From the NCBI GenBank assembly GCA_033239005.1, contig BSQZ01000052.1, positions 2,638,501-2,702,500 of the forward strand: a DNA stretch of 64,000 nucleotides, written 5' to 3'. The notes beneath the pieces were generated by a model. The model searched no databases. It saw nothing but the letters and a program-made list of their open reading frames with translations, and was not told the origin of the DNA. The stretch comes from Lamellibrachia satsuma (lineage: Eukaryota > Annelida > Polychaeta > Sabellida > Siboglinidae). Positions 33,483 to 43,622 of the stretch are shown here, one piece after another; position 1 is the stretch's first letter; every line of letters begins with the position of its first letter. Position numbers and translations under genes: made by a program.

Positions 33483-33525
33483 CACACAGGGGCGTCCGCA
33501 GGAGTTTTTCCAGGGAGGGGCAAGA
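33483..33525 (+). repeat. Dispersed short repeat (GGGGCGTCCGCAGG motif), second copy
   Basis: CACAGGGGCGTCCGCAGGAG followed by TTTTTCCAGGGAGGGGCAAG, matching the copy at 9137. Confidence 0.65.
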
Positions 33526-33629
33526 AAGAAGAAAGAAATATATATGTGTATAATTCGTCCAAGCGTATCTATGTCCTTCTTACGATATGGTCTCCACGTT
33601 TATATTTACACTTATTTTTACTCCTAGTC

Positions 33630-33793
33630 CTGAACAGTATCTCCCATTTTACATGTGCCATTTCTCAGACCATTTCACTAATTTGTCTAGATCGTTTTGC
33701 AAATATTGTTTATCTCCACAACGTTTAACCTTTCTAAACACTTTTGTGTCATCTGCAAATTTCAGAACCTTGCTTTTTATATTATCAAGTAAT

Positions 33794-33800
<7 letters not shown>
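33630..33800 (-). pseudogene. CR1-like reverse transcriptase palm fragment
   Basis: Minus-strand DNIKSKVLKFADDTKVFRKV contains the palm motif FADD, followed by LQNDLDKLVKWSEKWHM (the conserved WSxKWxM region after the palm), then a stop. The upstream side is cut by a (TA)n run at 33797-33828. It resembles the RT at 61.6 kb on the same strand. Confidence 0.8.
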
Positions 33801-33831
<31 letters not shown>

Positions 33832-34269
33832 CACATATATGTAAGATGTAGAGTTAACATATACTTTGAGCTCACGAATACATCCGAAAGAAATTCCAGA
33901 TCGGGGGTGCAAGTGCGGCGTGAAGCAGACGCGCATGTGCCAACATAATATCATCCCACGCAGCCACTATTTATATTTCATGAATGAAACTTGAAACATA
34001 TATAATATATGGTATAAGGAGTTATGCCAAGTAGAAGTTAAACTGAAATTCAGGATTTGTTATCATCCACGTGCGGTCAACTGCAAAACTTGTGATTGGG
34101 GAGAGTTGTTACAACTGTAACAACGCTCGGGCGGCTCGTACCGATGACTCAGCCGGCGAGTTGTGTGTTAACAATGACTGAAGGAACCCAATTTATCTAA
34201 CCACGACGTTTGAACGCTTTGTTTCATATGTGAAGTGTAGCGTACTGCTTTATAACCAGTAGGCCTTAC

Positions 34270-34440
34270 TGTAAATGCTAGCATGCAGCTTGAATATGTT
34301 TAAAAACAAATATCTCAGAAGGGCTATTTACACATAGATGAAACGTTATTGGAGTCTCGATAAGCCAATGGCTTCTTTATCCATCCATCTTGCCATCTGG
34401 GTGTTTTGCTTTGGACAGGCTTGTTAAATATTATAAAATC
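34270..34440 (+). mobile_element. CR1-like LINE 3' end stub
   Basis: Coding remnant AATGCTAGCATGCAGC.. TTGAATATGTTTAAAAACAA, then the 3' UTR GAGTCTCGATAAGCCAATGG and terminal CTTGTTAAAT. Homologous to the C-terminus and 3' UTR of the 6.7-7.1 kb copy, in the opposite orientation. Confidence 0.8.
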
Positions 34441-35069
34441 TTTATGACACAGCCCTATTTCAGCAATTAATAAATATTGCATGATTCATTTAATGTGGAT
34501 TCTCGTGCGTACGTGTGTTTATTATTCAATCAAGCAAAAGTCAAGTTACATATATGTATTGCCATTCACTATTTCATATTCCATTAATTATATTCCATTC
34601 AAAATTAATTATTAATTATGTAAGAATCCGGGGAATGTGTCCCCTTTGGTAACTAAACACGAAAAGCTTAATATATGAACCTGTGAACACATACATTGTT
34701 ATGCACAATGTGTATAATAGGTATAATTGTGTATAATTCAATTAATGTAATAACATTAACATGTACGAGTGACACTTGTTTTGAGATCCACAAGTTTTGT
34801 TGTTGTAACTACATGCCCCATTTTACGGGGCTAGTCGACCGCGTCTGGAAAACGTCACATTTCTACCTAACTACACTACGGATATCGTTGGTATAGTCCA
34901 TTTTATTAATACGAATAATAAATTTAATGTCTACGTTGACCGAAATAATGTATCTAACATACTTTTTTTTAAAACAAAAAATTGACTTCAACTGAAAATT
35001 GTAACACCTAGCTTCGGTCTCCCCTACCCATTCTCACAGAAGCGAACAACAGGACCAGATTGTCTACAT
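34441..35069. other. No gene seen
   Basis: AT-rich sequence without recognised features. Confidence 0.4.
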
Positions 35070-35217
35070 AAATGCTAGCGGCGTGAATATGTTTTAAAAC
35101 AAATATCAGAATGGCAGATTAATAATCGTTGGACTCTCGATAAGCCAATGGCTTCCTTGTCCACTTGCCATCTGAGCATTTTGCCTTGGATGGCAATCTT
35201 GTTCAATCTTGTTAAAT
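35070..35217 (+). mobile_element. CR1-like LINE 3' end stub, second copy
   Basis: AATGCTAGCGGCGTGAATAT (C-terminal codons), GGACTCTCGATAAGCCAATG (3' UTR), and an end with CTTGTTCAATCTTGTTAAAT. Same family and orientation as the stub at 34.3 kb. Confidence 0.82.
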
Positions 35218-35600
35218 TTTGGAACGAGCAACAAGGCCATTTCGTCCGATCTCTAGTTGTGTTATATGCTCTAGGAACTCCAGTTGTTTTTCTATACTTC
35301 CACAATCCTTCTCCATTTTGATTTTGGGTTTCCTTTTTCCCGTTTACTTTCTGAGGTCCATGTTAGTGCCAATTTGCCCATTTCTCCTAAGTGGGTGGCC
35401 GATCCACCTGATTTTGATCTTATGTCGGTGGCATACAAGAACGTCTGTAATACTGTATATCTCTTCATTTGACAATTTCATTGGCCAGTGTATATTTCGT
35501 ATTCGTCGTAGGCATATCCCTTGAAAACGTTCAGTTTATTCTCGACTGTTTGCGTCATTCTTCTCGGTTCGGCTCCAGACAAGTGTTGTGCAAAAAGGAA
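35218..35600 (-). pseudogene. LINE reverse transcriptase C-terminal remnant
   Basis: The minus strand reads TTLVWSRTEKND, then GICLRRIRNIHWPMKLSNEE (C-LRRI...WP...SNEEL block), then IKIRWIGHPLRRNG (RWIGHxLR motif), then GKRKPKIKMEKD (GKRKRGRPKxxWRR-like). This is the typical extreme C-terminus of an invertebrate LINE. It directly abuts the CR1 stub, suggesting insertion of one next to the other. Confidence 0.78.
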
Positions 35601-37199
35601 ATAAAATGTCCCAAATTCTAGACTTTTCGTCACCCTGTAGTAGTGATTTATGCGCAAAGAATAAACAACAACCCCGATTCATGTGTTTGTTTACCCGTGT
35701 ATACGATTGGAAGTCGTGGCGACCAAAGACCCGGATGCGGGGGTCATTTGACAAACCCTAAGTAGGTAGATAGATATCTGATTGCAGAACAGGTAGCTAG
35801 AAAAAGTACAGAAAGGGATGTTTAGGTGTTATTAAAGCGTTTATCTTTAAAGTGAAAATCCTGGTCAACCCTGTCTCTAACTTGTCCAAGGAATCTGCCT
35901 GTGCAGTGTATGCTAACAAGCGTCGATCGCTTTTTGACACAGAACACACAGGCAAAGCATGCGGCGGTGGTTGAGAAAGCAGGTTCCGCGCGCCGGCCTT
36001 CTGAAGCAATCCGTTACGTCGTCCAACCTCGTGTCTGCAGCAGCTTGGTGGAGTTGGCACGTGTGACATTGAATCTTCCTAGTCCGTTAATTTCACGCTT
36101 CGTCGCGCGATACATGTGTGTTGATCGAAGGTGACTACGTCAATACGAAACACCCCAGAAAACCCGATTTACGGGAGTTAACCTCGCACGGTTGTCATAG
36201 CAATCGAACGCATAAACCCAACTACATTGCTGTATTTATTTGTTGTTGCAGTGTTGGCGAGACGAGATCGATATTCGGTTAAATGTCATATTGCCAGCTT
36301 TATTGGCTTAGAAAATGAGTGACAACGAACGGACAACAGGGCGAAAGACTGCGGTTTGTTGTCGACACGGTCTCCATCCACGCGATGGTCCGGGCTCCGA
36401 GTATTCGGCGCCACTCGACGATATTATTACGGTGCACTGCGAGGCATCGCTGATTGTGTCGACGTCAAATGTAATATTTGACAGCTGTAACTTTGTTCGT
36501 TCTGAATAGACTCGTCTGGCAGCCCTGCTCGTGGTGTGTGGTGATGTCGCCGGTGCATAATCTCCCGGCACGCCTCAACCGGCTTCACTGACGGTCGGAC
36601 GTCCCGTTATAACACCTCAACGTCGTTATCCCGACTGCGGTGCCGCTGGAGGTGATGAGACGGCGAATAAAAGAGTTATCGTACGATGTGTATTTTGGCG
36701 TAATAGTCTGAAATCGAAGCACGATTGAAAGTGAAACTATGATGTTCTCTGCTTCGTTTTCTTTCAGGTAAATAACGACGCCGGTGACTTGAGAGAGTGG
36801 CTATATGCGTAGACAGCATCCGCAATCGCTTTGTTACTGCGCACGATTAACGGGATGCCTCGATGAAGATCGCAGGTGCGTGGCGCGCGATAACGCGAGA
36901 AGGATGGCGCTGCAAGGAACCGGTGACACTAACTCCCGAAACGACGGCGACTGAGCGGTGATCGTAGCTTCCTGCGTCAATACTAATCACATGTTCACAC
37001 GTCTGCCGAGCCGCTGGTGGGGTCCCACATTAGGAAGTGGACAATTCCTACTTCCGTCGGCGTTCAATCTCTCATCCGTCGGTGCATGATCCCGCGCCGC
37101 GAGTCGGGGAGACATTGCTCATTCAAAGGGCAGGGCCAACGCGGCTCAAGGGCCGACGTCGCCGCCGCTCGGCTGTGTGTCTAAAGGCCGCCATTCGCA
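35601..37199. other. No gene seen; CpG-rich
   Basis: GC- and CpG-rich unique sequence, 35.9-37.2 kb, with no recognised coding domain or tandem array. Confidence 0.35.
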
Positions 37200-37391
37200 T
37201 ACCGATTTTTAGTCGCCAACAGTTTGTCTGCCGACAAATATTTGGCAACTACCCAACGGCCGACCGTCGTCCGACCGATATCAGATGCCAAATATCCACA
37301 ACACGTTGGTGGAAAACATACACTTAACGACGGCATTTGAGTTGCCAACTATAAAGTAGTTGCCAACATTTTGGCAAATTAAGAATCGGTA
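37200..37391. mobile_element. MITE-like element with ACCGATT terminal inverted repeats
   Basis: The left end TACCGATTTTTAG matches the reverse complement of the right end (TTAAGAATCGGTA), two mismatches in 13. Subterminal GCCAAC/TTGGCAACTAC words are also inverted. TA lies at both borders (37200-37201 and 37390-37391), compatible with a TA target-site duplication as in Tc1/mariner-type MITEs. No coding capacity. Confidence 0.55.
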
Positions 37392-37792
37392 GGCTTAACT
37401 CGAGCATCCCAGTCCGTCGGAATCTACGTAATAATTCACTGTCGCGACCCGACGTGTGTGTAGGCATGGGTAAAGCGAAACGACGTCTCCATAGCGGAGC
37501 ATTAGTTGTAATTCTCGCTGAACATGTAGCGATTTTGTTGATGGTTAGTATAGGCTAGCTTAATCCTGCGGAAAACTAGTGCAACTTATTGTTTGTTACT
37601 GGTGTGGGAATACAGGGAAACCTGATGGTCGAGGCGCAAGGTAGGAAGCAATAGACACGAGGTGGGATGCTGCTGGCAATAGACGCACATGTGTTGAACT
37701 GGTAGAGGCAACAACTGTAGCAAAATTGGATGGGAAAGCGGGGTTAATTGTAATACTTAAGGTGATTTGTCAATATCTTCATTGTGGACTGG

Positions 37793-38170
37793 TCACAGTT
37801 TTTGGTAAAACTGCATTATGCTTTGCTTGGTAGTTGGTACCCAATCTTGGTAGTTGGTACCCAATCTTGGTAGTTGGTACCCAATCTTGGTAGTTGGTAC
37901 CCAATCTTCGTATGTTAAACAATTTTCAACTTCGGGAGTCAGTGGCTGCAGTTTTGACATAAGCAGTAAGTCTATTTGTAACTGATGTAATCGATTAAAA
38001 ATCATGATATGTGCAAGACCTTTCTCACGTTTAGCAAGATACTTTCTTGATAAACATGGCACTACTACTAAAACTCGAACAGTTGTGAGACCAGTAGTTA
38101 TTTCACACGCAGCAACATTAAATGGCACACTTGATACAAACTTAAATAAGGTCTTGTTCTCTTCGTGACA
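37793..38170 (-). other. Unrecognised open frame, possibly a coding remnant
   Basis: On the minus strand a frame continues from about 38170 (ENKTLFKFVSSVPFNVAACE) through ITTGLTTVRVLVVVPCLSRK and RLHQLQIDLLLMSKLQPLTP to a stop at 37793. The composition looks protein-like, with balanced residues rather than satellite-like ones, but I do not recognise a family. A 20-bp tandem repeat (37829-37908) makes up its C-terminal quarter. No clear splice sites or start. It could be an exon, a retrotransposon remnant or chance. Confidence 0.3.
37829..37910. repeat. 20-bp tandem repeat, four copies
   Basis: TTGGTAGTTGGTACCCAATC repeated four times with almost no variation. Confidence 0.97.
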
Positions 38171-38778
38171 AACATTTTACGGTGCCAATGCAGTTTCTAG
38201 TTCTGGTGCACATCCGTCCAGTCTGTTGGCGTTGTTTATTCGCTACGTAAACGTTTAACTTGGCTAGTTTGGTGTCCGGTAACAGCACCACTTGGGCCTA
38301 GTAGTTTTTTTACACACACGCCGTCTAGGCTTATCGTCATCAGACAAGCGCCAAATATGTCTCTGTTCGATTTCTCGCGTGATTAAGTTCGAGCAAAGTG
38401 CTTTGTTGCATTAATAATTCACGCATTGCGTGCCTCGGTGACCAGCTCTTGATAATAGATTAATCAATATTACGTGACACATTGCAAATACAGGACGCAA
38501 AAACGCGAAAATATAATTCAACTTTTTTACCCGGTGCTTTCAAACACGCTGCTGTGTAGAATGCCAATAATGAAGGTAAGGAATAGGATCGGATACATAT
38601 TTCGAACTACGTTGCAACATAGTTTGTTCCCCAATAAAAGAAAACAAAGCTTTGTACCCAGTACCCACACAACGGTATGCAAAGCAATGAACATATTAAT
38701 ATACAACCGTGTTTATATAAACAAAGTGTACCGCCAGAAGTATATACTTAATAAATTCCTTCGTAGACTTACAAATAC

Positions 38779-39140
38779 TGTTTTGTGCCAGTAGTATGTG
38801 GGAAATTTTGCATCAGTAAATGAGGCGGAGGTAACTATAAATAGATTTCTGGGAAACCCTACCCATTACGTAACTCGGAACAATCGTAGTTTATGGCGCT
38901 CCTAACCGTTACCTAACTCGGAACAATCGTAACCCTAGCAACGGGGTTTCCCCTAGCAACGGGGTTTCCCTTGGGGTTTGCGCTGATACTATCGCCAGGG
39001 GGCACTCACGGGGTTTCCCCTTTAGGATTTCCACAAGGTTTGCGCTGACACACTTGCCAGGGGGCGCTCACGGGGTTTCCCTTTAGGATTTCTCTAGGGT
39101 TTGCGCTGATACAATCGACAGGGAACGTTCACGGGGTTTC
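38779..39140 (+). repeat. Left inverted-repeat arm
   Basis: Includes internal tandem copies of CACGGGGTTTCCCCTTTAGG ... GGTTTGCGCTGATAC (about three, 38945-39140) and two ACTCGGAACAATCGTA blocks. Confidence 0.75.
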
Positions 39141-39143
39141 AGC

Positions 39144-39285
39144 TGACCACGTGCACGATGGACTTCCGTTTCCGGTTTCTTGCGCATTTACAGTGTGTGC
39201 TTCTATCCGGCCAGATAACCCTGATCCCAAATCCGGTGACCACGTGCACGAAGGACTTTCGTTTCCGGTTTCTTGCGGATGCACA
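39144..39285 (+). repeat. Two copies of a 93-bp-spaced motif
   Basis: GACCACGTGCACGATGGACT and GACCACGTGCACGAAGGACT, each followed by TYCGTTTCCGGTTTCTTGCG, starting near 39144 and 39237. Confidence 0.85.
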
Positions 39286-39659
39286 GCATGCAAACAGCCT
39301 TCTGGCTAGCCTGATCACCCCCGGTGACTGTATCAGCGCCCCCCCCCCGACGACTGCCGTTAACCCTAACTCACCTACTCCGGACCTCACAACCGTACAA
39401 CATCGACCATTTGTTTATAACCATGGCGAAGTCGTTGCAGTCGATAATGTAGTTTCAGTAAGTTCTACACCTGTTTGCTTATTAACATAAAAGGTGAACG
39501 CATATTTTGCAGTGCCCATGTACTAGAATTACTCCGATTTACGGACGAATAGTTGTTTAGCAGCGTTTAGGAGGACGTTACGGTTGCATATGTTTTATTT
39601 GTTTTCTGAATCCTTCTGTATGAAAATTAGCATCGTGACGCGCCTTGTTTATCGAACGA

Positions 39660-39850
39660 GGTCGCGCGCTTCCATATTTGGCTCCTACACTCCTACAGTA
39701 TATCCTACAGTATAACCATTAATCCTACAGTTTACTCGTGACTCTCATGTTTTACAAATAATTCCTACAATTCACCCATACCTCCTACAGTTTACCAATA
39801 ACTCCTAAAGTTTACCCATAACTCCTATTCACACGCACACGCAAACAGAA
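39660..39850 (+). repeat. About 20-bp repeat (TCCTACAGTTTACCCATAAC), left copy
   Basis: Degenerate units ending in ACACGCACACGCAAACAGAA; the same order of variants recurs at 42.17-42.36 kb on the other side of the LINE. Confidence 0.85.
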
Positions 39851-40239
39851 ACGCACTTTAAAATAATGCGCTCTTAATATAAGATAAGATAACATAACAG
39901 TTATTGCCATGTGTAATCATTGCAGTAATACAATAGAAACATTGGAACGTATAACGATGTTTGGTCGTACTATGACGTATACACGACAATACACTCACAT
40001 GCAGCAAACGGTATGAAACAAACTAATTAACATCATGCACAGTAAATTAAGAACAAAATCTTGACCTTGACTCTGTTGGCACTTAACGATCTCACTTTGT
40101 GATTCCTGTTATATCACATAAATAAGTCCAATATAAAGCGAAAGACACAATTATCACTGTCAAGGAAAGATATGATTTAGGATTTAAAAAAATAATAATA
40201 ATTTGGATAAAAAAAATATAAAATAAATAAATTAGGTAT

Positions 40240-42060
40240 ACTCAATGAAAGACAAGTAAGAATGTGGTATTTGTGTGTACTGCAGATGGGAAAAATGTCA
40301 CGTCTGTTTTGATGGTTACGGGATAAAAACTGTTGCTGAACCTGCTGGTCCTAGTTTTGATGGACCTGAACCGGCGACTAGACGGAAGGGGCTCGAATAA
40401 ATCATGGGCAGGATGGGATGAGTCATGAGATATGAGACCGGCTATTCTTAACAGGCGCTGCTGATACAGTGATTCGAGCTCCAGATTGTTTTGGCCGCAC
40501 CAGTTGAAATCGGTCAAGCATTGGGTCGATAATTGATTTCAGAAACTGCAGGACCAAGCGCTCGAGCGTCATCATGACTACAGAGGTCAAGGCAACAGGC
40601 CTATAATCAGTTAAGCAGGAGACTGAACATTTCTTTGGTACAGGAATGATACTTGAATTTTTGAAGTATTGGGGGACCATACATTGGGAAAGGGACACAT
40701 TAAACATGTCTGTGAAGACACCTGAGAGCTGACCGGCACACTGTTTAAGCAGACATGGAGAAACATTGCCCGGGCCAGCAGCCTTCCTACTATTGAGACG
40801 TTCAAACATACGCTTGGCGACAGATTCATCAACTGTGAAAAGTGGAACGTCACAGTGAAATGCTGCTACAGAGGGAGGAGATATGGTGTGCTGTTTATCA
40901 AAGCGACTGTAAAAGTCATTCAGATTTTCAGGAAGAGTAGTGTCAGTAATGTCAGCACTCTTTGAAGACGGCTTGTAGTTGGTGATGGCCTTCAGACCCT
41001 GCCAGATGTAACTGGGGTTGTTGGTGGTGAGATTCTCCTCCAGCTTGTCACGGTAATTGGCCTTGGCGGTCTTAATGGCCTTCTCCGCTGCATACCTCGC
41101 CTGCTTGTATTTGACCTTGTCGTTTCCTTTGTAAGCTTCTTGTTTCGCCTGTAATTTGTGTTTGATATCTGTCTTGAACCACGGTTTGTTGTTGAGGTAA
41201 ATCTTGATGGTTTTCGTTGGAATACAGAGGCCTTCGCAGAAGGTGATGTAATCACTGACAGACTCTGTATATTCATGGATATCAGAAGCGGCCTCTTGAA
41301 ACACACCCCAATCGGTGCATTCAAAACAGCCACGAAGTGACTCCACTGCATCCAGTGACCACTGTGTCACAGTTTTCACCGTTGGTTTCACACATTTCAA
41401 CTGTTGTATGAAAGTGGGCACCAGGTAAACCACACCATGGTCCGACCGCCCGAGTGGTGCGCGAGGGATCGAACGATAGGCGCCCCTGATGGTCGTATAA
41501 CAGTGGTCGAGAGTTTTACCGTCCCTAGTCGCACATGTTGCCTCCTGTGCAAATGTTGGCATCTCTTTTTTGGGATTGGCTTTGTTAAAATCACGTGCCA
41601 CAATAACAATAGAGTCGGGGTGAGAATGTTCAGCCAGCGTGACGGTGTCAGACAGCTGAGCCACCGCGGGTCCGTGTTTGCTTGGGGAGGTATATAGTAC
41701 ACGGCAGACAGAATAACAATTGAACATTCCCTAGGCAAGTAGAAAGGGCGACAGGCAATGGTGAGAGTTTCTAGGTCAGTAGAGCAGGTTTTAGACAATA
41801 CCTTCACATCGGTTGACCAAAAAGCACACACACCTTCCGCGAGCCTTCCCTGTCTCGTCGCGAGACCGATCACTGCGGAAGATGGATAGTCACTAAAATG
41901 GTTAACTGCATGTCACACTCACTCATGGTATCCCTGATGTGCAGCAGAATATCACGGTCATATATGTGCAAGCATAATGTTCTCCCGACCAGGAATACCG
42001 TCACAATGCACACGAACAACACGACACCCACCATCCTGTCGCCATAGATCAGCGCCATAT
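40240..42060 (-). pseudogene. L2-like LINE, RT palm deleted
   Basis: The minus strand begins with the endonuclease N-terminal region near 42058 (decayed), then WSTDVKVLSKTCSTDLETLT, LPRECSIVILSAVYYIPP, a frameshift near 41710, then HPDSIVIVARDFNKA (GDFN motif altered to ARDFN), DHCYTTIRGAY and RAPLGRSDHGVVYL (SDH motif). The 434-codon frame (41727-40423) continues through the linker and RT fingers: RKAAGPGNVSPCLLKQCAGQ, SSIIPVPKKCSVSCLTDYRP, VALTSVVMMTLERLV. At IDPMLDRFQ the sequence jumps past the palm to the C-terminus (LLRIAGLISHDSSHPAHDLF, LPSSRRFRSIKTRTSRFSNS; 40517-40242). The catalytic YADD is therefore gone. Confidence 0.9.
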
Positions 42061-42089
42061 ATTGTAATGTAACACTTTATTTATAACTG

Positions 42090-42355
42090 ACATAGTTCAC
42101 CCATAACTCCTACAGTTTACCCATAACTCCTACGGTTTATCTATAACTCTAAGTGTACACATAACTCCTACAGTTTATCTGTAACTCCTACAGTTTACCC
42201 GTAACTCCTACACTATAACAATTAATCGTACAGTTTACCCGTGACTCTCATGTTTTACCCATAATTCCTACAATTTACCCATACCTCCTACAGTTTACCC
42301 ACGATTCCTAAAGTTTACCCATAACTCCTACTCACACGCACACGCAAACGGAAAC
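42090..42355 (+). repeat. About 20-bp repeat (TCCTACAGTTTACCCATAAC), right copy
   Basis: About a dozen units. The last 190 bases match the left copy at 39.66-39.85 kb in detail, including GTGACTCTCATGTTTTAC and the ACACGCACACGCAAAC end. Confidence 0.9.
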
Positions 42356-42357
42356 GC

Positions 42358-42675
42358 ACGCTGGAAGTTTGCTGGAAGTTTATGAATTGAAAGTTTGCAA
42401 ATTGGAAGTTTTGTACATTGAAAGTTTGAAGGTTGAAAGTTTGTGCTTTGGACGTTTGCAAATTGGAAGTTTGTGAGTTGAAAATTTGCAAATTGGAAGT
42501 CTGCATGTTGGAAGCTGATGATTTGAAAGTTTGTCAATTAGAAGTTTGCATGTTGAAAGTTTGCAAGTTGGAAGTTTGCGAGTTGGAAGTTTGCATGTTG
42601 AAAGTTTGCAAGTTGGAAGTTTGTGAGTTGGAAGTTTGCAAGTTGGAAGTTTGTATTTTGGAAGTTTGCAAATAT
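42358..42675 (+). repeat. 15-bp minisatellite (TTGGAAGTTTGCAAG), about 21 copies
   Basis: Fifteen bases is five codons, so frames stay open on both strands: KLEVC repeats on plus, and NFQFA/LQTSN-type repeats on minus. I treat them as artefacts. A short inverted piece recurs at 43562-43622. Confidence 0.93.
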
Positions 42676-42887
42676 TTAGAAATAACGACATGGAATATCA
42701 TAGTAAAGCATTGTAATATAATTAAATATGGGTGCGTTATTTAAAAATATTGATATATAACGAAAATATAAAATAGTGGAATAGGTCAAGGAAAAAAACA
42801 TTTCATTGCTCGTTCGCCGCTGGTGTTGAACTCAGGCAGCGGGCATCGCTTTAGACTCAGTGTACAGCGCGCTTTCTTATTTCGACC

Positions 42888-43127
42888 GGGTTTGGTATTG
42901 TTCTGTGTAGTTCGGCTTACGTCAACTGCATGTCCTTATTTGGTATTATTCTGCGTGCTGCTTACGTCAGCTGCATATGCATGACCTGACACGTTTATAG
43001 CATTCGAACGAAATCACGTACTTCCATATTTGGTATTGCGGACGGGAGCGATAAGCCGCACACAGAACAATACCAAATAAGGACATGCAGCTGACGTAAG
43101 CCGCACACAGAACAATACCAAATATGG
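42888..43127. repeat. Large interrupted palindrome
   Basis: TTTGGTATTGTTCTGTGT...CTTACGTCAACTGCATGTCC TTATTTGGTATT on the left is repeated as its reverse complement at 43050-43124 (AATACCAAATAAGGACATGC, AGCTGACGTAAGCCGCACAC AGAACAATACCAAAT). Confidence 0.9.
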
Positions 43128-43160
43128 TCATAGACGTGCGTGACTTCGTTCGAAAAAAAC

Positions 43161-43210
43161 CAGATCAAACCGGTCCAAACCGGATCAAACCGGTTCAAAC
43201 CGGATAAAAC
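43161..43210 (+). promoter_or_regulatory. Five 10-bp repeats upstream of a TATA box
   Basis: Five consecutive decamers of the form C(G/A)G(A/G)T(C/T/A)(C/A)AAAC, with the core AAACCGG present four times and AACCGGTT once overlapping. The 10-bp period places each copy on the same face of the helix. The run ends 80 bp before the TATA box. AACCGGTT resembles Grainyhead/CP2-type sites; that factor assignment is inference. Confidence 0.55.
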
Positions 43211-43289
43211 TGAAGAAAAAAACCAGACTCCTCGCGAAACGTGTCCAGACACGTCAGCAAAAAGTGCACCATCAGTAGTAGCGACAGGC

Positions 43290-43297
43290 TATATAAA
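43290..43297 (+). promoter_or_regulatory. TATA box
   Basis: TATATAAA, 108 bp upstream of the ATG at 43405, leaving room for a short 5' UTR with a start site around 43320. Confidence 0.55.
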
Positions 43298-43404
43298 CCG
43301 AGCCGCCACTGCAACTACCACCACAACCGTTCTTCGATCTCTGCACAGCAGTTCACACTCTATTGTTGGATCAGCACACCTATTCCGTCGCGTCACCAGC
43401 AGCG

Positions 43405-43502
43405 ATGTCATCTAGCGATCACGCCAAGAGCGCGAAACACGTATGCGAAAAATGTGGGTCATCATTTGGAAGACGTGACAATCTACTCCGTCACATAAGA
43501 AC
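43405..43502 (+). CDS. C2H2-type zinc-finger first exon, probably truncated gene
   Basis: The ATG at 43405 (context AGCAGCGATGT) opens a frame reading MSSSDHAKSAKHVCEKCGSS then FGRRDNLLRHIRT. It holds one classical zinc finger: CEKC, 12 residues with the conserved Phe and Leu, and the first His. The last ligand would be Cys if read through (HIRTVC) or would come from the next exon. GTATGT at 43503 is a good 5' splice site, so exon 1 probably ends at 43502. No second exon is visible before the right inverted-repeat arm at 43622. The upstream TATA box and decamer repeats support a transcribed unit. Such N-terminal fingers occur in proteins of large invertebrate transposons; whether this is one is unknown. 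Confidence 0.45.
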
Positions 43503-43561
43503 GGTATGTACTAGTTGTAGAACAAACACCATCACCGTTTACACATGTAAAAAAATGTGGA

Positions 43562-43622
43562 CGGAATTTTTATTGATAAACTTTCAAATCATCAACTTCC
43601 AACATGCAGACTTCCAATTTGC
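43562..43622 (-). repeat. Inverted fragment of the 15-bp minisatellite
   Basis: Plus strand AACTTCCAACATGCAGACTT CCAATTTGCAAAC is the reverse complement of units at 42.36-42.68 kb, abutting the right inverted-repeat arm. Confidence 0.8.

Noticed and set aside
42800..42900. Possible tRNA-like sequence (minus strand, GAGTTCAACACC as a B box)
   Set aside because: A weak B-box-like word and an AGCGCGCTGTACAC region, but no convincing cloverleaf or A box; at most a decayed SINE head.
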